Source of the DNA: Saprospiraceae bacterium
GTDB lineage: Bacteria > Bacteroidota > Bacteroidia > Chitinophagales > Saprospiraceae
Assembly: GCA_020848695.1 (NCBI GenBank)
Contig: JADLHT010000035.1
Span: forward strand, 1-64,000
Direction of reading: 5' to 3'
DNA: 64,000 bases
The position numbers and the translations under genes are program-made. The notes under the pieces are model-generated. The model saw only the letters and a program-made list of their open reading frames with translations. It ran no database searches and was not told the origin of the DNA. This document shows positions 54,723-63,394 of this stretch, in pieces (the first letter of the stretch is position 1; the number at the start of each line of letters is the position of its first letter).

Positions 54723-54797
54723 TGGGCGTTGGCAGGCTCGAACTGCCGACCCCTACCTTGTCGAGGTAGTGCTCTGAACCAACTGAGCTAAACGCCC
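54723..54797 (-). tRNA. tRNA-Val(GAC)
   Basis: A 75-base cloverleaf on the minus strand: acceptor GGGCGTT / AACGCCC, D-arm GCTCAGTTGGTTCAGAGC, anticodon arm CTACC-TCGACAA-GGTAG, variable GGGTC, T-arm GGCAG-TTCGAGC-CTGCC, discriminator A73. CCA is not encoded. The anticodon GAC with A73 means valine. Position 33 reads C instead of the near-universal U (see findings). The gene lies 82 bases downstream of mnmG on the same strand, with its own promoter-like element. Confidence 0.9.
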
Positions 54798-54843
54798 TTA
54801 TCTTAATGATGAATCCATTATTAGACAAGCCCTAAAGGGTTGG

Positions 54844-54851
54844 CAAATGTA
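54844..54851 (-). promoter_or_regulatory. Candidate -7 promoter element of tRNA-Val
   Basis: The minus strand reads TACATTTG, the same octamer as in the rplM promoter, 46 bases before the tRNA. Upstream, in the -33 region, is a perfect tandem of T6A6 units (54856-54879) that could act as a curved UP-like element; a plain TTG is absent. Confidence 0.5.
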
Positions 54852-54879
54852 TGAATTTTTTAAAAAATTTTTTAAAAAA

Positions 54880-56745
54880 CTAACGACCTAAGTGTATAAG
54901 TAGAATTGAGATGTCTGAAGGGGATACTCCGCTTATTCGACTAGCTTGACCTATGGTTTCAGGTTTAAATTTTGATAATTTGTTTTTTGCTTCATTGGAT
55001 AAGGCATTTATTTGATGATAGTTGTAGTCAGGATTTATTTTAACAGTTTCGAGTCTCATCATTTTATCGACCATTTCTTGTTCTTTTTTAATATACCCAT
55101 CGTATTTAAGTTGGATCTGTACGGATTGAATTATTTCATTATCAAATATTTTCTCTGTGTTTTGGAGGACATTGCTGAATTTGAATAATTGATTTAATTC
55201 AACATTGGGTCGAGTTAGTAAAGTTGAAATTTTTATTTTAGTTTCTAAAGGAGAAGAAGATATTTCATTTAAATATCCATTTATTTCATCAGGAGTTACT
55301 GTGTTAGTTTCTAATAATTTAATAAGTTCAATAAAGTTATTTTGCTTTTCCTTTAATCGAGATACTCTGTCAGAGATATTGGACATTCCGATATTTTCTG
55401 CAATTGGCGTCAACCTGAAATCTGCATTGTCTTGACGAAGTAAAATTCGAAATTCAGCTCGTGAAGTAAACATTCGATAAGGTTCTTCAGTACCTTTATT
55501 GACCAGATCGTCTATTAATACACCAATATATGCTTCTGATCTTTTAAGTATGATTGATTCTTCGTTTTTTACTCTTCTTGATGCATTAATTCCTGCCATT
55601 AATCCTTGGCATGCAGCTTCTTCATAACCGGTTGTTCCATTGATTTGGCCTGCAAAAAATAAGTTTCTGATGAGATGAGTTTCAAGACTTAATTGCAATT
55701 GCGTTGGTGGAAAATAATCATATTCAATTGCATAACCCGGACGAAACATTTTAACATCTTGAAGTCCAGGTATTTTTCGAAGTGCCTTATATTGGACTTC
55801 TTCAGGAAGTGAAGAAGAAAAACCATTCAAATAAATCTCATGAGTATCCCATCCTTCGGGCTCGATAAAAAGCTGATGTCTGTCCCTTTCGCTGAAGCGA
55901 TCAATTTTATCCTCAATTGAAGGGCAGTATCTTGGTCCAAGTCCTTGAATTCTTCCTGAAAACATTGGGCTTCGATCAAATCCTGTTTTCAATATATCAT
56001 GTACCTCCGGATTCGTATAAGTAATGTGACAATCCAATTGTCGATCAGGAATTGCTGTATTCAGAAAACTAAAACGGGAAATTTTCTCATCTCCTGCTTG
56101 TATTTCTGCTTGCGAAAAATCAATTGTTCTTCCGTCTAATCGTGGTGGTGTTCCGGTCTTCATTCTTCCTGCATCAAAACCAATTTGAATCAACTGATCG
56201 GTTATTCCTTTTGCCGGACTTTCCCCAGCTCGTCCACCTCCAAATTGTTTCTCGCCTACGTGAATAATTCCATTAAGGAAGGTTCCATTGGTGAGTACAA
56301 CAGTCTTGGATTGGATTTCATGTCCCATTGATGTTCTGACACCAACAACTTGTTTTTCGGTAATCAACAAGCTGTTAACCATATCCTGCCAGAAATCAAC
56401 ATTGGGTAGAGATTCCAATACTGTTCTCCATTTTCGTGCGAAAAGGTTTCGATCAGATTGAGCTCGAGGACTCCACATAGCAGGACCTTTTGAGAGGTTA
56501 AGCATTCTGAATTGCACCATAGTTTCATCAGTAATTATTCCTGAATAGCCTCCTAAAGCATCAATTTCTCTAACGATTTGTCCTTTAGCCACACCTCCCA
56601 TTGCAGGATTACAGGACATTTGTGCAATGGTTTGCATATTCATTGTAATCAATAAGACCTTGCAGCCCATATTAGCAGCAACTGCGGCGGCTTCACATCC
56701 TGCATGACCTGCACCAACTACAATTACATCGTATTGAGGAAACAT
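54880..56745 (-). CDS. mnmG: tRNA uridine-5-carboxymethylaminomethyl modification enzyme MnmG (GidA)
   Basis: 621 residues from ATG 56745. An earlier in-frame ATG at 56787 would add 14 residues, but the family N-terminus FPQYDVIVVGAGHAGCEAA starts here and a promoter element lies between. FAD motif GAGHAGCEAA, then SCNPAMGGVAKGQIVREIDALGG, GRAGESPAKGITDQL, RMKTGTPPRLDGRTID, and YCPSIEDKI; C-terminal EQASRISGVSPSDI-like end. With MnmE it modifies U34 of tRNAs. FAD- and NADH-dependent. Confidence 0.96.
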   Translation of the reverse strand: MFPQYDVIVVGAGHAGCEAAAVAANMGCKVLLITMNMQTIAQMSCNPAMGGVAKGQIVREIDALGGYSGIITDETMVQFRMLNLSKGPAMWSPRAQSDRNLFARKWRTVLESLPNVDFWQDMVNSLLITEKQVVGVRTSMGHEIQSKTVVLTNGTFLNGIIHVGEKQFGGGRAGESPAKGITDQLIQIGFDAGRMKTGTPPRLDGRTIDFSQAEIQAGDEKISRFSFLNTAIPDRQLDCHITYTNPEVHDILKTGFDRSPMFSGRIQGLGPRYCPSIEDKIDRFSERDRHQLFIEPEGWDTHEIYLNGFSSSLPEEVQYKALRKIPGLQDVKMFRPGYAIEYDYFPPTQLQLSLETHLIRNLFFAGQINGTTGYEEAACQGLMAGINASRRVKNEESIILKRSEAYIGVLIDDLVNKGTEEPYRMFTSRAEFRILLRQDNADFRLTPIAENIGMSNISDRVSRLKEKQNNFIELIKLLETNTVTPDEINGYLNEISSSPLETKIKISTLLTRPNVELNQLFKFSNVLQNTEKIFDNEIIQSVQIQLKYDGYIKKEQEMVDKMMRLETVKINPDYNYHQINALSNEAKNKLSKFKPETIGQASRISGVSPSDISILLIHLGR

Positions 56746-57377
56746 TAAGTTGCAAAGATAAGTTGAATTTGCACAGATCAGAAACATTTCAAATTTTAAG
56801 AAATTGATAAATTATTGAGCTTAGTACAATAAGAAATTTGTGTCGGAGCTGTTGGAGACCGTACATCTAAATTCTAAAGGAACCTTTCAGTTTCTATTCA
56901 ATATTCTACAAATTGTATAAATATTTATTCTGCTGTCTACAACTTATGTGCAGGGATAACTTAACAAGTATATATTTGGAAAGAATGTAAAAAATATTTT
57001 CTAATCACAGATATCAGATTTTGTGCGGAAATACTCGTAAATCTAAATATCATAGGATCTTGAATTAGAAATCTGAGTGGGCTTCAAGAAAAATTGATAA
57101 AATTCTTCTTAGAAACACATGCAAACTCTATGATTTATTAGGACCAACAAGCAGGTGAAAAATTATTATAAAAAATCTCAATTCGATGAAGCAAAATTCA
57201 ACTACTGCTACTTTATCCATAACCAGAAGAATTCAAAAGAATAAATTAGGATATTGCAAATACGATATTTCAATTATTATTTTTTCTAATATGAGAGTTT
57301 TATATACAGGAAATGTAATTGAAAATATTTCTTCTCAATAATTATTAGAATAGAATTATTAGTATTTTTACAAATTA
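56746..57377. other. 632-base gap between mnmG and the second giant protein
   Basis: AT-rich, no open frame over 30 codons that looks coding, no RNA gene recognised. The mnmG promoter element is at its left end. A TATATTTG at 56971-56978 (plus strand) is a possible promoter, 400 bases before the next gene. Otherwise nothing seen. Confidence 0.6.
56753..56760 (-). promoter_or_regulatory. Candidate promoter of mnmG
   Basis: The minus strand reads TATCTTTG (TAnnTTTG), only 7 bases before the ATG at 56745. A TTTCTG lies 18 bases upstream, near where the -33 element belongs. Transcription would start a few bases before the ATG, giving a near-leaderless mRNA. Confidence 0.5.
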
Positions 57378-60300
57378 ATGAAGTATAGTAGCTTTTTAAT
57401 TATTTGTATTGTAGAAGTCCTTCTACATCAAAGACTGTTTGCACAATGCAATTTTACAGTTAATGCCGGACCAGATATCAAAGTCTGTAATTTAGGTGAC
57501 ATGACCAATATGGCAGGGAAGGTAAGCGGATCTGTAAAAGAGATTTTTTGGGAACCAACTGTCGGACTTCAGGATCCCAAGAATCCAACTACAAAAATTA
57601 CAGTAAATGCTTCTGGTGAATACATTCTTGTAGCTAAGGGTGTTTCCGGAATTAATCTGGTAACAAATGGAGATTTCGAACAAGGAAAAACCGCATTTAG
57701 TACGGATTATATTGTGGGGACAATTTCGTGTTACGGTTTTGGTGTTTTGGATTGTGAGGGAACTTATGATGTAATCAATAACCCCCAATTAGGCCACACA
57801 GGATTTGCAGCTTGTAAAGATCATACTTCAGGAGGTGGATTGATGATGGTTCTTAATGGAGCCGCATCGTATCAGAATGTATGGTGTCAATCTATTCCGG
57901 TGATGCCAAATATGGATTATATTTTTACGGTATGGGTAACTCCTGTTGTTGCAGCATCACCTCCGATACTTCAACTCAATATTAATGGTAGTTATGTAGG
58001 TCCTGCTTTTAATGCAAGCGGAAGTGTGTGCAACTGGCAGAAGTATGAAGTAATTTGGAACTCAGGCTCTAATAGTCTGGCTGACATTTGTCTGCTAAAT
58101 CAGAATACCGCAACCGGCGGTAATGATTTTGCAATCGATGATGTCAGCTTTGTTAAAATTTGTGAACTTCGAGACACAGTTCTTGTAGAAATTGAAGAAA
58201 TTAATGTTGTTATTGAAGATCCCGGTATTGTAAATTGCGATCAGCCGCAATTAAAAATAGATGCAACGGGTTCTACCCAAGGTAAGAATTTTACATTCAA
58301 ATGGACAACGACTAATGGAAAAATAATCTCCGGAGATAAAACACTAACTCCAACGATTGAAGGTCCTGGTACCTATGAATTAACTATTTGCTCACCCTTG
58401 CCAAATTGTTGTAAAAAGGCATGGATTGAAGTTCAAGGTAATATTAAGAAACCTGATCTTAGTCTAACCCTAACCGATTCAATTGGATGTCAGAATGATA
58501 CAGCAATCATTTTTACTCAAAGTTCAGTTATTCCACTTGAATATTTTTGGGAAGGCCCCGGTGGATATGTTTCGGATGATCAAAATGCTATAGTAACCAA
58601 AGGAGGAACATACACAGTAACCGTTGTCGATGAATACAATTGTAAAACAGTAAAAAGTATTAACGTTTATGAGAATGCAGATAATCCTAGGATTAGCCTT
58701 ACAAGTAATAATATAAATTGTGTTTTAGACACTGCATTTTTGAAATGTAGTTCAACCGTAATCGGTTCAACAATTGAATGGTTTGGACCTAATGGATATT
58801 ATTTCAAGGGCGATAGTATTTTTACCATTGACAGTGGCTTGTATAAAGTTAAAGTTACAACACCTAATTCCTGCATAAAGTATGATTCTGTTTTTATTAT
58901 ACGAGATCAGAAAGTTCCAACTTTCAAATACACATCAGATACAATAAATTGCATTCGCGACAGTAGCCAGATTAGTATAAGTTCAGATCTCAATTTACAA
59001 TCTACAATCTGGAACTCTACGCAAAACTATTTTCAAATAAGTAATCTAAGTATAAAAACAAAGTTTCCGGGAAAATATTGGTTCAAAGGAATTGCTGAAA
59101 ATGGTTGTGCAGATTCAATTTTAATAAATGTTTTGGCAGATACTAATAAACCAATACTGAATCCATTGGTAGATACAATTAATTGTATTAAAAGGTCAAT
59201 AAAATTATACTCAGGTCGAATAGATACCAATACTGTATTAAATTGGATTGGACCAAATGGTTATACTTCAAATGTAGATGGTGATACGGTAAATGTTCCT
59301 GGCAAATATACGGTTTCTGTAACCTCAGATAATTTTTGTACTGCTTCATTCGATATTGAAATACTAATAGATACCCTACATCCAAAACTTTATACCAGCA
59401 ATGATACACTTACCTGTGCTAAGGATAAAATTAATTTAGCATTGATTGATTCTTCCAATGCAACTTATTCATGGATTGGTCCTAATGGATTTGTAAGTAA
59501 TTTGCGAAATCCTGTAATAGATAAGCAAGGTAAATATATCATTACAGCGATATTTTCAAATGGCTGTACAAGCTTAGATTCAATCGATATTTTAGAAAAT
59601 AAACAAAAGCCAGTCTTAACGTTCAAGGACGATACTTTAAATTGTCTAAGAGATAGCTTACAAATATTTTCAACTACAAATGATAGCAATTCTATTTATC
59701 AATGGATTGGGCCTAATGGATTTACCAGCAATCTGAAAAACCCATTTGTAAAGAATGCAGGTTCCTATTGGTGGATTGTTACAAATTCTTTTGGATGCAC
59801 AGATTCAGCGAAGCTAGTTATTAGTCAGGACGTGAGAAGACCAGACTTAGTGGCGATTGACGATACCCTTAATTGTTTAAAGTCAACGGTTCTATTAAGA
59901 GCAAGATCTTCAAGAGATAGTTTAGATTATTTTTGGACAGGTCCAAATGGATATTCATCGATGGATTCAACAATCTTTGTTAGACAATCCGGTCAATATA
60001 AGATTAAAGTGGTAACTCCTGAATATTGTTCAACGGAAATAATTGTAAATGTTGGATCAGATACAGTTAAACCGATCGTTTCATTATTAGCGGATACTCT
60101 CAATTGTAAAGTCATTCAGTTTAATTTGGATCCTGTAATTATTTCTAAGGGCATTGATCAATTTAGCTGGATTGGACCTAATGGATTCAATTCCCAATCA
60201 AGGAATCCAACAATAAATATGCCGGGTAATTATAGATTGACTGTTACAAGTTCTAATTTCTGTTCAGAAGTTGTATCAATACTGGTTGTTCAGGATACTG

Positions 60301-61784
60301 TTAAACCCATAATTAACTTAATTGGAGATACCATAACTTGTATAAATAGATCGATTGATCTGAATGCAAGTGTTATTCCTGCAAACTTAACAGGTGAATG
60401 GATCTTGCCGGATCAATCTCATATCCAGGGAAGAAATATTCAGGTAACACAACCAGGAAATTATTCATTTAGCGTTGTTGGAAGGAATTTTTGTTCAGAC
60501 ACAGCAGAAATTTTTGTTCATGCAGATACCCTAACTCCGGATCTTAGTGCAACAGGAAATGTGATTAATTGTAAAAATAAATCAGTAGCTATTGCTGCTT
60601 CAAGTCTTACAAAGAATGTCACATTCCAATGGATGGGTCCAAATTTATTTTTATCGGATTCTTCAATTTCATTTGTCAGCATTCCGGGAAAGTATTTCAT
60701 ATCAGCCAGAGCTGCAAATGGATGTACGAGTCAGAGAGAAGTTATTGTTGACATCGATACTATTAGTCCAAAAGTCCAGGTTAATTCAGATACCATTGAT
60801 TGTATAAATTCATTTGTTACAGTTAATTCTGTCATTGATGTTGCAAATCCTTCTATTCTTTGGAGGAATTCAAAAATGGACTCAATCAGCAATTCATTTT
60901 CTTTTAATACAGATCTTGCCGGGCAGTATCTCGTAGAAGTAATAAATCCAATTAATTATTGTAAAACGGCACTCAGTTTTTTTGTTGTTGAAGATAGTCA
61001 GCGGATTAAGGATCTGGAGATCATTCCTTATAATCCAATTTGTGGTAACACACAGGGGAGAATTACAACAGTTAAAGTTATAGGAGGATCCGGAAATTAT
61101 ACTTACAAAGTACTCTCAGGTAAAGATTCAATACCTACACAAATCGGGATAACTAATTTTATTCCCGGAAATTATACTTTATTGGTTAAGGATGAAAAAG
61201 CATGTGAGTTTAGAAAAGATTTTACCATTGAAAGTATTCCTTATATACAAACGGAACTGGTTCCTCAGTTATCTCTTAAACTTGGAGAGAATGCCGTAAT
61301 AGATCTAACAATATTTGGTAATCGGTCTTTAGTAAAGTCAATAATGTGGATGCCATCAACTTTCCTTTCATGTTCGGATTGTGAAGATCCAATAGTAGAC
61401 GCAACAGCTGATATTGAATATGAAGTTCTGGTAATTGATACAAATGGATGTAAAAGTTCTCAGCGGATTCGGATTAAGGTAGAAGAACCTGAAATATGGC
61501 TTCCAAATGTGTTCAGTCCGAATGGAGATGGTATTAATGATTGGTTTTATCCTTATTCATCCGACAATGACCATGTTGAAATCACCACTTTTCAAATTTT
61601 TGATCGCTGGGGAAATCTTATTTTTTCAAATGAGAATATAAAACCAGATCAGGCAACAATGGGATGGAATGGATCAACAAGATCTAAAAAATGCAATCCG
61701 GGTGTCTATACCTATTGGCTGGAAGCGAAACTAATAAATGGTAAAGAGATCTTACTTAAAGGAGATATTACTTTAATGAATTGA
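57378..61784 (+). CDS. Second giant T9SS-secreted repeat protein, paralogue of the gene at 3232
   Basis: 1468 residues. Signal peptide YSSFLIICIVEVLLHQRLFAQ. The same order of parts as the 1550-residue protein: an N-terminal unit (CNFTVNAGPDIKVCN), a lectin-like module (VTNGDFEQGK to FAIDDVSFVK), about 12 Ig/PKD-like repeats with D-T-L-x-C and W-x-G-P-N-G landmarks, a SprB-like repeat (ICGNTQGRITTVKVIGGSGNYTYKV), and a CHU_C domain (VFSPNGDGINDWFYPYSSD to the end). ATG start. Exported by T9SS. Likely surface adhesin or fibre; exact role unknown. It is the last chromosomal coding sequence before the tRNA-Leu remnant. Confidence 0.9.
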   Translation: MKYSSFLIICIVEVLLHQRLFAQCNFTVNAGPDIKVCNLGDMTNMAGKVSGSVKEIFWEPTVGLQDPKNPTTKITVNASGEYILVAKGVSGINLVTNGDFEQGKTAFSTDYIVGTISCYGFGVLDCEGTYDVINNPQLGHTGFAACKDHTSGGGLMMVLNGAASYQNVWCQSIPVMPNMDYIFTVWVTPVVAASPPILQLNINGSYVGPAFNASGSVCNWQKYEVIWNSGSNSLADICLLNQNTATGGNDFAIDDVSFVKICELRDTVLVEIEEINVVIEDPGIVNCDQPQLKIDATGSTQGKNFTFKWTTTNGKIISGDKTLTPTIEGPGTYELTICSPLPNCCKKAWIEVQGNIKKPDLSLTLTDSIGCQNDTAIIFTQSSVIPLEYFWEGPGGYVSDDQNAIVTKGGTYTVTVVDEYNCKTVKSINVYENADNPRISLTSNNINCVLDTAFLKCSSTVIGSTIEWFGPNGYYFKGDSIFTIDSGLYKVKVTTPNSCIKYDSVFIIRDQKVPTFKYTSDTINCIRDSSQISISSDLNLQSTIWNSTQNYFQISNLSIKTKFPGKYWFKGIAENGCADSILINVLADTNKPILNPLVDTINCIKRSIKLYSGRIDTNTVLNWIGPNGYTSNVDGDTVNVPGKYTVSVTSDNFCTASFDIEILIDTLHPKLYTSNDTLTCAKDKINLALIDSSNATYSWIGPNGFVSNLRNPVIDKQGKYIITAIFSNGCTSLDSIDILENKQKPVLTFKDDTLNCLRDSLQIFSTTNDSNSIYQWIGPNGFTSNLKNPFVKNAGSYWWIVTNSFGCTDSAKLVISQDVRRPDLVAIDDTLNCLKSTVLLRARSSRDSLDYFWTGPNGYSSMDSTIFVRQSGQYKIKVVTPEYCSTEIIVNVGSDTVKPIVSLLADTLNCKVIQFNLDPVIISKGIDQFSWIGPNGFNSQSRNPTINMPGNYRLTVTSSNFCSEVVSILVVQDTVKPIINLIGDTITCINRSIDLNASVIPANLTGEWILPDQSHIQGRNIQVTQPGNYSFSVVGRNFCSDTAEIFVHADTLTPDLSATGNVINCKNKSVAIAASSLTKNVTFQWMGPNLFLSDSSISFVSIPGKYFISARAANGCTSQREVIVDIDTISPKVQVNSDTIDCINSFVTVNSVIDVANPSILWRNSKMDSISNSFSFNTDLAGQYLVEVINPINYCKTALSFFVVEDSQRIKDLEIIPYNPICGNTQGRITTVKVIGGSGNYTYKVLSGKDSIPTQIGITNFIPGNYTLLVKDEKACEFRKDFTIESIPYIQTELVPQLSLKLGENAVIDLTIFGNRSLVKSIMWMPSTFLSCSDCEDPIVDATADIEYEVLVIDTNGCKSSQRIRIKVEEPEIWLPNVFSPNGDGINDWFYPYSSDNDHVEITTFQIFDRWGNLIFSNENIKPDQATMGWNGSTRSKKCNPGVYTYWLEAKLINGKEILLKGDITLMN

Positions 61785-61939
61785 GTTGTAGTGGATTTTT
61801 ATTTCACAAAATTAATTTGGGCTTAATAACATAATTTCTGTAAAGTGGATTCCAGGCTAGATTAATAAATTCTGCACCTAAAATAAATTTAGAAAAAATA
61901 AGATTGGGAGGAATAAATTTATTCGACCCAACATAAATT

Positions 61940-61964
61940 AAAAAGGTCCAGATTTCTCTGAACC
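61940..61964 (-). terminator. Rho-independent terminator of the interrupted tRNA-Leu gene
   Basis: Read on the minus strand: GGT-t-CAGA, loop GAAA, TCTG-g-ACC, then five T. It lies 3 bases after the 3' end of the tRNA-Leu fragment, so it is the native end of that gene. Confidence 0.7.
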
Positions 61965-61967
61965 AAG

Positions 61968-62026
61968 TACCCGGGGCGGGACTTGAACCCGCACAGCCAT
62001 TACTGGCCACAGGATTTTAAGTCCTT
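61968..62026 (-). pseudogene. tRNA-Leu(UAA) 3' fragment, attachment site remnant
   Basis: On the minus strand the sequence matches the 3' part of a class II tRNA-Leu: anticodon arm AAGGA-CTTAAAA-TCCTG (anticodon TAA), long variable arm with GCCA-GTAA-TGGC, T-arm GCGGG-TTCAAGT-CCCGC, acceptor 3' strand CCCGGGT and A73. The 5' half (acceptor 5' strand and D-arm) is missing; in its place is unrelated AT-rich DNA leading to the recombinase. This is the usual footprint of integration into a tRNA gene. Confidence 0.85.
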
Positions 62027-62126
62027 TAAATATTGGATTGATATGAATTCATTTGTATTAATTTGATTGATTATCAATGAAATATAAAAATTAATGTTAC
62101 ATGAGAATACAAGAAAAACCAAAAAA

Positions 62127-62149
62127 TGTTCGACCTTTGTTCGACCCAA
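62127..62149 (+). repeat. Tandem TGTTCGACC repeats upstream of the recombinase
   Basis: TGTTCGACC occurs at 62127-62135 and 62138-62146, 11 bases apart (one helical turn). A further TTCGACCCAA, matching 62140-62149 exactly, stands at 61922-61931 beyond the tRNA fragment. Such short direct repeats beside an integrase gene are candidate arm-type binding sites. Confidence 0.45.
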
Positions 62150-62164
62150 GTATAAATAATTTAT

Positions 62165-63376
62165 ATGGCAACAATAAAGGTAGTACTAAGAAAAAGAACC
62201 AACAAAGAAGGAAAGCAACCATTATGTATTCAAATTATTATTAACAGAAAGAGCTCAATAATACATCTTGGTCAATATATTAACGAAACTGATTGGGATG
62301 AATCAAAGCAAAAAGTAAAGAAAACTAATCCTAACTCAAGCGAGTTAAATAAGTTTATTCTTAAGAGATTGACTGAAGCAAATAGTAAACTATTGGAACT
62401 TGAGACTAAGAGTGAAAATACATCATCTAAAAATATCACAAATAACATTAAGTCAAAAACTAGGAATACATTTTTAAAACAAGCTCAAATTTATCTGGAT
62501 GATCTCAAGAAGTCTGGAAAGTATAATCGGTATTCAGCGGATAAGCCAAGGGTTAATAGATTTAAAGAATTTCTTGAAGGAGACATAAACTTTGAAGAAA
62601 TTAATGTCAGCTTACTAAATCGTTTCAAAGCTTACCTAAAAGGCACAAGGAGAATTACAGAGAGAACCATTGTAAACCATCTGGTTGTGATTAGATCTGT
62701 TTTTTCTCAAGCCATTCAGGCAGGTATTGTTGATCAGAAGTATTATCCATTTGGTAAGGGTAAAATCCAAATCAAATTTCCTGATTCACAAAAGATCGGA
62801 TTAACAATTGAGGAAGTACGAATTTTAGAAGAACTTGACTTAAAAAGTCTTGAATTTCTGGATCATGCAAGAAACCTTTGGCTTCTCTCTTTCTATTTCG
62901 CTGGGATTAGAGTATCAGATCTATTGCGACTTAAGTGGGCTGATATAAAGGATTCTAGATTGTTCTATACGATGGGCAAAAATGCAAAGGCAGGTTCAAT
63001 TAAAATATCTGATAAAGCTGAAAAAATTCTAAAGAGATATAGAGATAAGCAAAATAACAAACAGAATTTAATTTTTCACCATTTAAGCGAAGTTAGATCA
63101 TTAGAGAATCTTTTTGAAGTCCAAAAGAGGATATCTTATGCTGTCAAAACCATTGATGAAGCCTTATTAAAAGTTGCAAATATGGCAGGAATAGAAAAGA
63201 AATTAACCATGCATATTGCAAGGCATACCTTTGGAAACATTTCAGGAGATAAAATTCCGATTCAAATGCTTCAGAAGCTTTATCGACATACTTCGATTAC
63301 AACGACAATTGGATATCAGTCTAATTTTATGAATATGGAAACAGATGAAGCACTTTCAAGTGTTTTAAGTTACTAA
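62165..63376 (+). CDS. Tyrosine recombinase (site-specific integrase)
   Basis: 403 residues. An N-terminal arm-binding domain of the Bacteroidota type (ATIKVVLRKRTNKEGKQPLCIQIIINRKSSIIHLGQYI) is followed by a SAM-like core-binding domain (about 105-205). The catalytic domain has Arg249 in FAGIRVSDLLRLKW, Lys in TMGKNAKAG, His350-x-x-Arg353 in HIARHTFGN, His375 in RHTSI and nucleophile Tyr384 in TIGYQS. All catalytic residues are intact, so it should be active. It catalyses strand exchange at att sites. ATG start. It sits 138 bases from the tRNA-Leu remnant, its presumed target. Confidence 0.95.
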   Translation: MATIKVVLRKRTNKEGKQPLCIQIIINRKSSIIHLGQYINETDWDESKQKVKKTNPNSSELNKFILKRLTEANSKLLELETKSENTSSKNITNNIKSKTRNTFLKQAQIYLDDLKKSGKYNRYSADKPRVNRFKEFLEGDINFEEINVSLLNRFKAYLKGTRRITERTIVNHLVVIRSVFSQAIQAGIVDQKYYPFGKGKIQIKFPDSQKIGLTIEEVRILEELDLKSLEFLDHARNLWLLSFYFAGIRVSDLLRLKWADIKDSRLFYTMGKNAKAGSIKISDKAEKILKRYRDKQNNKQNLIFHHLSEVRSLENLFEVQKRISYAVKTIDEALLKVANMAGIEKKLTMHIARHTFGNISGDKIPIQMLQKLYRHTSITTTIGYQSNFMNMETDEALSSVLSY

Positions 63377-63394
63377 GTAAAATAATTTACTATA

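Larger units (their letters stand above)
61785..62164. other. 380-base non-coding stretch with the tRNA-Leu remnant and its terminator
   Basis: The left part (61785-61939) has no clear feature. It then holds the tRNA-Leu terminator and 3' fragment (61940-62026), and from 62027 on AT-rich DNA with TTCGACC repeats leading to the recombinase gene. Confidence 0.7.

Noticed and set aside
54723..54797. Plus-strand reading of the tRNA-Val region as a tRNA with GTC anticodon and a normal T33
   Set aside because: The D-arm and T-arm motifs (AGCTCAGTTGG and GGTTCGA-type TTCGAGC) lie correctly only on the minus strand; the plus-strand reading has them reversed.
61785..61939. Left flank considered as the start of the mobile element
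   Set aside because: The tRNA-Leu fragment keeps its native terminator on this side, so the flank is chromosomal.
61804..62010. A 68-codon minus-strand frame over the tRNA-Leu fragment
   Set aside because: It reads through the tRNA remnant and its terminator (the S-S-P-A-P-G-T segment is the typical translation of a tRNA 3' end). It is not a gene.
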